A stretch of 29,996 bases of DNA, taken from contig CAUHQV010000029.1 of the NCBI GenBank assembly GCA_959608625.1, positions 1 through 29,996 on the forward strand, written 5' to 3'. Source of the DNA: an uncultured Flavobacteriales bacterium. Lineage in GTDB: Bacteria > Bacteroidota > Bacteroidia > Flavobacteriales > UBA1820. Both the position numbers and the translations under genes were made by a program. This document shows, one piece after another, positions 23,765 through 29,996 of the stretch. The notes below the pieces were generated by a model. That model did not search any database. It saw only the letters and a list, made by a program, of their open reading frames with translations, and was not told the DNA's origin. Positions within the stretch are counted from its first letter, which is position 1, and the number at the start of each line of letters is the position of its first letter.

Positions 23765-24691
23765 ATGACAAGAAAGATCGAACAAATGAAACAGCATTCT
23801 ATTCTCGGCATCTGCGTCCTGGCGGCGGGGATACTGACTGTGGCCTGTTCTAAAAATGAAGGGAATGAAACCGGGCCGGCGGAACTGGTTTTCCGGGCTT
23901 CCGTAGAATCGGCTCCCGTGCGGGCAGCGGGTACCACTTCCATGGGTAACGGGATTAAAGCCTCTATCCTGATCTACGATAAGGAAGCGAATGTGGTGTC
24001 TTCAACCCCCGTTGCATCCCGGATATACACGTCGGACGTTTCCGGTAACCTGACAGGCACGGCCGTGACCGTGATGAGCAATACCTACGATTTCTATTCC
24101 GTATCGGAAAACACGGCGGCCGATCCGCTGCCTTTCACAGCCGGGGAAACTTCCGTATCCAACGGGAAGGATTACCTGTGGGTGCATAAGCAACAGGCAG
24201 TCAGCTCGTCGGCCAAACAAATCGATCTGATCTATACCCGCAGCGCCGCAAAAGTGACGGTAGTGCTCGCCGGTGCGGATATGACGATAGGGAATACCTC
24301 CATGAGCTTTACCCCGGCGGACGATGCAGGGGCGAAAATGGAGCTGTCCACCGGGAAGATCGCTCCGGTTTCCTCGAAAAAAGCCGGAAAAGTATCCATG
24401 AACATGGGGACGGGAGCGACGGCCAATATCGGAAGCTATATCATGGTTCCCTTGGTTTCGGGGATAGGGTTGGAGGCCGAGATAAAAGCCGACGTAGCCG
24501 TAGCCGGGGGGACTTCCTATCCCAAAACGTATGAAGCGTCCATCCCTGCTCCGGCCGACGGTTTCCAGGCCGGTAAAGAATACAAATATACGGCTACATT
24601 GGCCGGGAATGCGATCACGTTTTCCGGGGCGCAGATCACCGATTGGGTAAGCGGCGCAGACGGGAGCATCGATGCGGTCGAAAAGCCCTGA
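23765..24691 (+). CDS. Fimbrillin-like lipoprotein, subfamily A
   Basis: 308 residues. Signal ends GILTVAC, Cys28 (ATG 23786 is an alternative start that shortens it by seven residues). Arg53 in SAPVRAAGTTSM is the probable cleavage site. Landmarks: ASILIYDKEA, DVSGNLTGT, TYDFYSVSENTA, GKDYLWVHKQ, YTRSAAKVTVVL, SYIMVPLVSG and C-terminal AQITDWVSG. Its closest relative in the window is the subunit at 20852, two genes upstream, not its direct neighbours. Confidence 0.82.
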   Translation: MTRKIEQMKQHSILGICVLAAGILTVACSKNEGNETGPAELVFRASVESAPVRAAGTTSMGNGIKASILIYDKEANVVSSTPVASRIYTSDVSGNLTGTAVTVMSNTYDFYSVSENTAADPLPFTAGETSVSNGKDYLWVHKQQAVSSSAKQIDLIYTRSAAKVTVVLAGADMTIGNTSMSFTPADDAGAKMELSTGKIAPVSSKKAGKVSMNMGTGATANIGSYIMVPLVSGIGLEAEIKADVAVAGGTSYPKTYEASIPAPADGFQAGKEYKYTATLAGNAITFSGAQITDWVSGADGSIDAVEKP

Positions 24692-24732
24692 GGCCGTTTT
24701 TTATTTTTACTAGATCAAAACATAATAAAAGT

Positions 24733-25713
24733 ATGATGCCCAACAGGTTGTTTGTTTCTTTTCTGTCCCTGGGAGCGATGGTTTTGTCGGCCGGGTGTTC
24801 GAAGGAGGGAACCAGCCCGGGGGAAGATCCCACCGGCGGAACCGTGATAAACCTGACGGCCGGTATCGAAACGGCTGACCTGCCTGTTCGTGCCGATGCG
24901 GACATCCCGGTATCGGCCACTGCCAGCGTGTGGGTGTATAAACGCGCCGGTGCGGCTGCCGAAGCGCCGGTAGCGGCCACAGCCTCGATAGTCTCCGGAA
25001 AGCGTTACACCGTTCCGTCGGCGGGGAAAATGGCCCCATCCGATGGAAAAAGCATTTACCTGGAAAAGGGGGATTACGATATATACTCGTTCGGGCTGTT
25101 TTCCGCAGGGCCGCTGACAGCGGAGGAAAATACGGTTTCGGCGGGGAAAACAGGGGCTTTATCCGGAGGGAAGGATTACATTTTTGCGGCATCCAAGGCC
25201 CTGAACATTCCCTGCGGCCCGGTGCAGAAGGACGTACCGCTGACCTATTCCCATGTTTCGACCCGGATCGTATTGGAGATAACCAAGGACGATGCGTCTG
25301 TCGATAAAGTAACGGCCGCTTCGGTCAAAATGACTCCTTCCGTGCCCTCCGCGCAGACCGTGTTGGATTTTTCGACCGGGAAGATCGTTCCGGCTTTGAC
25401 CGTGGCGGCGGAATCCGGGGCTGTGGAAATGGCTCGGCAGGGTACGGGAAATGTATTCTGTTACATCATGCTGCCGGTAGAGGCCGGACAAAAGATGTCT
25501 TTCGCTATTTCGGCCGCGGTGACCGTCAAGGGGCAGGCGGAACAAAACATGACCCTGAAAACGGCGTATACTCCTCCCTCGGCGCTCGAAGGAGGGAAAG
25601 TATACGTGTTGAAAGCCAAGGTGGCCGCCGCGCAGATCGTTATCGAGCCGGGACTGGAGGTGGAGGATTGGGATTACTCGCCGGGAAATATCGACGTAGA
25701 GCCGATACCTTGA
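24733..25713 (+). CDS. Fimbrillin-like lipoprotein, subfamily B
   Basis: 326 residues. Signal ends AMVLSAGC, Cys22. Arg53 in DLPVRADADIPVSATASVWVYKRAG is the processing candidate. Landmarks: GDYDIYSFGLFSAG (a variant of DYDFYSVG), GKDYIFAASK, YSHVSTRIVLEI, FCYIMLPVEAGQK and C-terminal EVEDWDYSPGNIDVEPIP. I chose ATG 24733 with its tandem Met; the upstream in-frame stretch overlaps the previous gene and lacks a signal peptide. Confidence 0.82.
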   Translation: MMPNRLFVSFLSLGAMVLSAGCSKEGTSPGEDPTGGTVINLTAGIETADLPVRADADIPVSATASVWVYKRAGAAAEAPVAATASIVSGKRYTVPSAGKMAPSDGKSIYLEKGDYDIYSFGLFSAGPLTAEENTVSAGKTGALSGGKDYIFAASKALNIPCGPVQKDVPLTYSHVSTRIVLEITKDDASVDKVTAASVKMTPSVPSAQTVLDFSTGKIVPALTVAAESGAVEMARQGTGNVFCYIMLPVEAGQKMSFAISAAVTVKGQAEQNMTLKTAYTPPSALEGGKVYVLKAKVAAAQIVIEPGLEVEDWDYSPGNIDVEPIP

Positions 25714-25744
25714 TTTGCATATCGGCTAAGTAAATGAAAAAAAC

Positions 25745-26836
25745 ATGGGTGTGAAAAAGATACGAATTCTATCCTGCCTGTTGCTCCCCGTGTGGGGACT
25801 TTTGGCAGCGGCGTGCTCCAAAACCGGGAATCCGGAGGGGGAAAAGGTGCCGCTGACATTCGTTTGGGACGGAGTGGAGGTAAACGTCGCGAAAACGAAG
25901 GCGCTGAGTACCGTTCCTTTGGCGGAAGGGTCGCCTGTACGGGTGTCCGCCTGGAAGTCCGGAGGGATCTCTACCCGTCCGTATACGAGCGATGCGGATG
26001 GGAAACTGACCGGGGATCCGCTTTTCCTGCTCCCTTCGGCGGCTGCCTACCAGGTGTGTGCCTGGTCGCCCTCCCTGGAGCTGAACATGGATCAGTCTAC
26101 CGTTTCCGTCGAACAGGGGTCGGATTTCATCGCTACGGATGATAAACCGGTGACCGTTGCGACCCATACGCTGTCTATGGACATCCCCCTTCCCGTATTC
26201 CGCCACAAATGCGCGCGGGTAGAGCTGGAAGTCGTGCGGGACGAGACGTATACCTCGCTCAAAACCCTGGACGTGTGGGGGGAAGGCGTGACGATGGGCA
26301 ACATGCCGGCGTCGCCGGGTATTTACAGCCCCGGCGGGGACATCGATCCGGACGCCGACCCTTCGCAGGACCTTACCCTGACACCCGGCCGCTTTGTCCA
26401 GTTGACGGACGGACGGCTGGGAGTGAATACGGTGTACGTCACTTTGCCCAAGGGGGAAAAGGAAATACCGATCACCTTTTACCTTGCGCTGAACAACAAC
26501 TGCCTGACATTCAAAGGGAACGTGCCGGCCCTTTCCCTGCTCAAGGGGCTGGGATACAAGCTGGTGATGAGCCTGCGGCCCAACCAGGCCGCGCTCGAAC
26601 TGCGTATCACCGACTGGACGGGCCACGAGATAAACTACGAAGCGGGCGCCGGTACGGGCATCGTGATAGGCACGTGGGAGATCATCGAATACGAGGTCGA
26701 AGCGGGCGCCGGCACGGGCATCAAAGTAGGGGAGTGGACGGAATGCGACTGGCAGGCCCAGATAGGCACCGGTACGCAGCTGAGTCTGAACGACTGGGTG
26801 GAACACGAAATATCCTATATCATAGGCCGCGACTGA
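25745..26836 (+). CDS. Fimbrillin-like lipoprotein with four C-terminal 20-residue repeats
   Basis: 363 residues. Signal ends GLLAAAC, Cys24, followed by SK as in the other subunits. Lys50 or Lys52 (VAKTKALSTVPL) may replace the Arg processing site. The body resembles a divergent subunit (SPVRVSAWKSGG; AYQVCAWSP in place of YDFYSVG). Where the other subunits stop after one I-x-D-W strand, this one continues: Trp291, Trp311, Trp331 and Trp351 lie exactly 20 residues apart in units of the form I-x-x-x-W-x(8)-AGAGTG. It lies just before the big adhesin, a position that suits an adaptor between shaft and tip. Confidence 0.8.
   Translation: MGVKKIRILSCLLLPVWGLLAAACSKTGNPEGEKVPLTFVWDGVEVNVAKTKALSTVPLAEGSPVRVSAWKSGGISTRPYTSDADGKLTGDPLFLLPSAAAYQVCAWSPSLELNMDQSTVSVEQGSDFIATDDKPVTVATHTLSMDIPLPVFRHKCARVELEVVRDETYTSLKTLDVWGEGVTMGNMPASPGIYSPGGDIDPDADPSQDLTLTPGRFVQLTDGRLGVNTVYVTLPKGEKEIPITFYLALNNNCLTFKGNVPALSLLKGLGYKLVMSLRPNQAALELRITDWTGHEINYEAGAGTGIVIGTWEIIEYEVEAGAGTGIKVGEWTECDWQAQIGTGTQLSLNDWVEHEISYIIGRD
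26600..26833 (+). repeat. Tandem repeats of 60 bases (20 codons), four units
   Basis: Units code for residues 286-305, 306-325, 326-345 and 346-363 (last one short). At the DNA level units 1 and 2 share GAAGCGGGCGCCGG plus the following ten bases, with one mismatch (26639-26662 and 26699-26722). Units 3 and 4 have diverged. Confidence 0.85.
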
Positions 26837-26895
26837 TGCCGGCCGGGACAGACGGAAAGAAAAGAAACAAAATAACGAAACAATAAATTTCAGCG

Positions 26896-29529
26896 ATGAA
26901 AAAATGGATAGTTTTGGCGCTGGCGGCCTGTGCGGCGGCCTCGTGCATGAAAGAACCGGCCTCCACGGACGGCGGGGACAACGGCTCCGGCCAGCCGGTA
27001 GAGGCCCGCTTCTCGTTGGCGACCGCCCCGATGAACCAGATAGAAGTGCGCGCTACGCCCGATCTAAGCGGGTATGAAGCGTTCGAAAACAAGATCGCTA
27101 CCCTCATCGTAGCGCAATACGTGGACAGTGTGGCCGTGTACGTGGCTATATTCAAGGACATGAGCAAGGTCAACGTGCGGGACATTCCCGTTACGCTGCA
27201 GGAAAGCCCCAGCCACGTGTATTTCCTGGTCAATACTATAGAGAGGGACGATATGAGCTTGTCCGTCGCGGTGGGCGACCCCGAGAGCGAGCTGATGACC
27301 GACGAAGTCGCCTTTTCGGCTGATTTTGCCGATATCGGGAGAGGCTACCCCCAGAACGTAGATCCTATGCCCATGATAGGAGTGTGGCGAGGGACTCCCC
27401 GGGGAGGGGCCATTCCCGTGCCGGTGAAAGTGTACCGTTCGATGGCCAAAATGACCCTCACCCTGTCGGCCGACCTGCCGGCGGGCGACAAGTTCGACCT
27501 GAAGCAGGCCTACGTGGCATGCCCTTATTACAATCATACCAATTATTGCGAGCCGTTATGGCGCGATCCTGAAAAGCTGGACGGGGAAGGGGTGGCCCCG
27601 TACGGGGGTATCGGCCGTGTTAGTAATTCTTATAGAGACAGGTATATGATAAACCAGTATGGGGAACTGGTCGGAAATCCGGTAACGGCCATCACCTACA
27701 TGGGCGAGGCGTATTACGGGTACGGGAACAAAGGAACCGCCAAATACCAGAAGGACAAGACCCCGGAAACAGGCCCCCGGATACCCGGAGTGGCCGCCGA
27801 AGACACAGGATATACCCATCTGTGCATTCTCGGCAACTATACCGACGGCCAGACCGGCATATCCCGGCCCCTGGTGTACAGGATATACCTGGGCGGCAAC
27901 AATACGGACGACTACAACATCCTGCGCAACCACCACTACAAGGTGTCGGTCACCCTTATGGGCAAGAGCCAGACCGACGTGCGCATCGAGTGGAACGGCA
28001 ACGTCGGGACTATCGACGATTATACCGTGATCCGGTACGCCCAGCAGAGCCGCATCCAGCAGATGCAGACCGCCAAGGTATCCTCCTCCCCGCTTAAATG
28101 GGGACAGATATACCCCGGCTACGATTTGTCCACGGGAAAAGGCACCGGTACCGGCGCGGACGGCAGCATAGCCAAGGCGAACTGGAAAATGTCCTCCATA
28201 GAAGACCTGATGATACTGTACGCCTACTTCCGTCTAAACACAGACTCCTGGAGCTGGCTGATAAATTCCGGCGACGACACGCAGGCTTATGTTTTGGGTA
28301 CGAATGGGCTCATAAATTCATGTGATACCACCGAATCCCACAATTTTTACGCCACCTGGGTCAATACGCTGGACGCCACCGTGGAAAAAAAATATCCCTA
28401 CCTGTCCGCAGACCGCCCTGTCATCGTTTCGATGGAAAACGACGGTACGGGAATAAAGGCATTCGGAAAAGGTATAGTAGAAAGGAGGGATTCGCTCTAT
28501 CTGGAAGACCCTGTTTCCAAGGCCTTCCTGATGGACCAGACGGCCCAGCCCGTCTACAACGAGGCCGGCGGGTACATAAGGAACCCGAGTTCAACTGTGT
28601 ATGCGACCAACAACCGGGTGCCGGGCAAACTGATGGTGGCCAAGGCCGACGCCGTCACCGATAGAAAAACATTTGCCGAGGCCTATGACGCCTGTAAGGC
28701 TTATTCGGAACCGGATTACCCGGCCGGAAGCTGGCGCCTGCCCACCCAGCGGGAGTTAATCCTTATCTGGGCTTTTTTTGATGAATTGTCGGCCCAATCC
28801 GGTTTCACGGCATTCCAGACGTCCCAAGGTTATTGGTCCGGTGCGGAAGATTCCAGCAATTCTAACTATGCTTGGTTTGGTATTGTCCATAATGGCTCGC
28901 CGGTGGAGAAAATAACAAGCATCGACAGTAAAACAGGTCAAAACCGTGTACGGTGCGTGCGTTCTATGAACCAGGTATATCCGTATGTCGACGAGAACAA
29001 CCGGATAATAGTCTCCGACCCCGACGGCGGGCTGCCCGCTTCGTCGCTGCTTTCCGACGAGCAAAAGGCGTGGCTGAACACGCACGACGTGACCAGCGGG
29101 GCGGCGGCGGACAGGTATTTCGAGGATAGCGAATACAATAAAATATCCCCGAACGTGCGCGTAGCGGCTTCAAACTGCAATCCTACCAACGCCCCGGGCG
29201 TGGATGCAACCGTGAGGGGAACCAGTTACATATATAAAACGAGCGACTTTCAAAAGGCCTGCAAGGCTTACCGCGAGGCCCCCGACGGGTCGGACGCGGG
29301 TACCTGGCGGATGCCTACCAAGGCGGAAATAGTTGCGGAGGGCTTTTACAGCCGGGTCAAAGCCGAGATCGGTACCGCCAGGTATGGGGTGCCTTCAGGG
29401 ACGGCCCATAAAGAGTACTTCAACCCAAGTATGCCACCGGACGCTATCCCCTATTGGGGGTATGATCCTTCCGGCAACTTAAATGTTGGTTCGTCAATGC
29501 CGGTTGTTCGCTGCGTGCGCGACGAATAG
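26896..29529 (+). CDS. Probable fimbrial tip adhesin: DUF4906-like body with two DUF1566/FISUMP modules
   Basis: 877 residues. Signal MKKWIVLALAACAAASC, Cys17; Arg52 in IEVRATPDLSGYE matches the processing site of the smaller subunits. Residues about 60-380 form the fimbrillin-like body, ending in a VRIEWNG strand and resembling DUF4906 tip proteins. Two C-terminal modules follow: about 590-690 (SWRLPTQRELILIWAFF, GYWSGAEDSSNSNYAWF, RVRCVRSM) and about 755-877 (TWRMPTKAEIVAEGFY, VVRCVRDE). This W-R-L-P to R-C-V-R pattern is the DUF1566/FISUMP fold, related to C-type-lectin-like domains, which suits ligand binding. Four AT-richer patches (near 27610, 28260, 28750-28940, 29440) stand out. Last gene of the operon, so expected at the fibre tip. 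Confidence 0.82.
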   Translation: MKKWIVLALAACAAASCMKEPASTDGGDNGSGQPVEARFSLATAPMNQIEVRATPDLSGYEAFENKIATLIVAQYVDSVAVYVAIFKDMSKVNVRDIPVTLQESPSHVYFLVNTIERDDMSLSVAVGDPESELMTDEVAFSADFADIGRGYPQNVDPMPMIGVWRGTPRGGAIPVPVKVYRSMAKMTLTLSADLPAGDKFDLKQAYVACPYYNHTNYCEPLWRDPEKLDGEGVAPYGGIGRVSNSYRDRYMINQYGELVGNPVTAITYMGEAYYGYGNKGTAKYQKDKTPETGPRIPGVAAEDTGYTHLCILGNYTDGQTGISRPLVYRIYLGGNNTDDYNILRNHHYKVSVTLMGKSQTDVRIEWNGNVGTIDDYTVIRYAQQSRIQQMQTAKVSSSPLKWGQIYPGYDLSTGKGTGTGADGSIAKANWKMSSIEDLMILYAYFRLNTDSWSWLINSGDDTQAYVLGTNGLINSCDTTESHNFYATWVNTLDATVEKKYPYLSADRPVIVSMENDGTGIKAFGKGIVERRDSLYLEDPVSKAFLMDQTAQPVYNEAGGYIRNPSSTVYATNNRVPGKLMVAKADAVTDRKTFAEAYDACKAYSEPDYPAGSWRLPTQRELILIWAFFDELSAQSGFTAFQTSQGYWSGAEDSSNSNYAWFGIVHNGSPVEKITSIDSKTGQNRVRCVRSMNQVYPYVDENNRIIVSDPDGGLPASSLLSDEQKAWLNTHDVTSGAAADRYFEDSEYNKISPNVRVAASNCNPTNAPGVDATVRGTSYIYKTSDFQKACKAYREAPDGSDAGTWRMPTKAEIVAEGFYSRVKAEIGTARYGVPSGTAHKEYFNPSMPPDAIPYWGYDPSGNLNVGSSMPVVRCVRDE

Positions 29530-29582
29530 CGTTAGCAGGGATTTTAGGAACAAGGCCGCCTGTGGCGGCGCAAAAAGGAAGA

Positions 29583-29948
29583 ATGCGGGGATTTATCTGT
29601 CTGCAGCGGGATGCCGCGCAAATGAAAAAAACGATCGACCGTCTGCGCCGCCGCGGGATACCGGCGCAGGATATGGTCGTGGTGGGAAGCTGCCGGGAGG
29701 TGTTCCGGGCGATGGGCCGCGGCGACGTGCTGGTGGTCTGTTCCCTGTGCCGTTTGGCCGGCGGGCGCCGGGCTTTGCGCGAGGGTTTGGAGCGCATCCG
29801 GCGGGCAGGCGGTATCGTGGATTCCCTGGAGGAGCCTTGGTGGGATATGCGGGACGGACAGCTTTGCTGGGAGCGGATAGGTGGGCTATACCCTCTTTCC
29901 GGCAAGCATGCGATTCCGTGTCCGGGGCGGCAGGAGGGCAATACCTGA
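29583..29948 (+). CDS. Small serine-recombinase-fold protein, probably catalytically dead
   Basis: 121 residues. RGFICLQRDAAQMKKTIDRLRRRGIPAQDMVVVGS followed by FRAMGRGDVLVVCSLCRLAGGRRALREGLERIRRAGGIVDSL follows the strand-helix order of resolvase N-terminal domains: G-Y-x-R-V-S, Q-x-x-L-x-x-x-G, G-D-x-L-V-V-x-x-L-D-R-L, and L-x-x-x-G-V. The catalytic Ser of the first strand is not visible (Leu-Gln there), LDRLGR has become LCRLAG, and there is no DNA-binding domain. I chose ATG 29583, which follows AAAAAGGAAGA; GTG 29562 would add seven residues. It lies 53 bases after the adhesin with no terminator between, so it may be co-transcribed. Function unknown. Confidence 0.6.
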   Translation: MRGFICLQRDAAQMKKTIDRLRRRGIPAQDMVVVGSCREVFRAMGRGDVLVVCSLCRLAGGRRALREGLERIRRAGGIVDSLEEPWWDMRDGQLCWERIGGLYPLSGKHAIPCPGRQEGNT

Positions 29949-29996
29949 AGTAAGACGTGCAGGCGTGCGGGCAGGCGGGCGGGGCCTTTACGGCCC

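Noticed and set aside
28640..29996. Diversity-generating retroelement acting on the adhesin
   Set aside because: The modules resemble retroelement targets, but no reverse transcriptase, accessory gene or template repeat is within the window.
29982..29996. GGGCC-TTTAC-GGCCC hairpin at the window end
   Set aside because: It is cut by the window edge, so whether it is a terminator cannot be judged.

Overview
The window looks like a chromosomal segment of a Bacteroidales bacterium. The GC content is moderately high, and a Rikenellaceae/Alistipes-like genome is my guess, not something shown here. The evidence is: (i) promoter -7 boxes of the Bacteroidota form TAnnTTTG ahead of several genes; (ii) fimbrillin-type (type V pilus) lipoproteins; (iii) a DAHP synthase fused to a C-terminal chorismate mutase; (iv) a lipidated BamA/TamA-like protein; (v) A-rich rather than strong Shine-Dalgarno start contexts. 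I saw no rRNA, tRNA, CRISPR array or insertion sequence.

Layout. 1-4137: four tandem paralogous six-bladed beta-propeller proteins (the first cut by the window edge), bounded by hairpin terminators. 4183-4635: luxS. 4727-8399: an aromatic amino acid operon of prephenate dehydratase, prephenate dehydrogenase, a GNAT acetyltransferase and DAHP synthase/chorismate mutase. It is preceded by a 30-codon Phe/Tyr-rich leader peptide, a perfect terminator hairpin and a competing antiterminator, which together form a textbook-style ribosome-mediated attenuator. A 141-bp MITE-like inverted repeat sits just before the DAHP synthase gene. 8436-9519: a LOG-like nucleotide-binding protein and a low-molecular-weight tyrosine phosphatase. 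9680-15324 (minus strand): a BamA/TamA-like lipoprotein, a large GNAT-like protein, rsmG and pgk. 15337-16870 (plus strand): a TrmH/SpoU RNA methyltransferase and an alpha/beta hydrolase. 16859-18009 (minus strand): a translationally coupled pnuC and NadR-like kinase pair for nicotinamide riboside salvage.

18343-29529 is a single fimbrial operon with its own promoter: an OmpA-like/DUF3575 outer membrane protein, a DUF5119-type lipoprotein, five short fimbrillin-like lipoproteins in an A-B-B-A-B subfamily order, a sixth with a C-terminal array of four 20-residue repeats, and an 877-residue probable tip adhesin ending in two DUF1566/FISUMP-type modules. All seven subunit precursors from 20852 onward carry a lipobox Cys and then, about 24-35 residues later, a basic residue where a gingipain-like protease could remove the N-terminal strand. 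A small protein resembling a serine-recombinase catalytic domain, but apparently without the catalytic Ser, follows at 29583.

The two points I rate highest are the Phe/Tyr leader attenuator ahead of pheA (4727-4876) and the exact 20-residue repetition of the C-terminal Trp-containing strand in the fimbrillin at 25745-26836, which may be an amplified donor strand.
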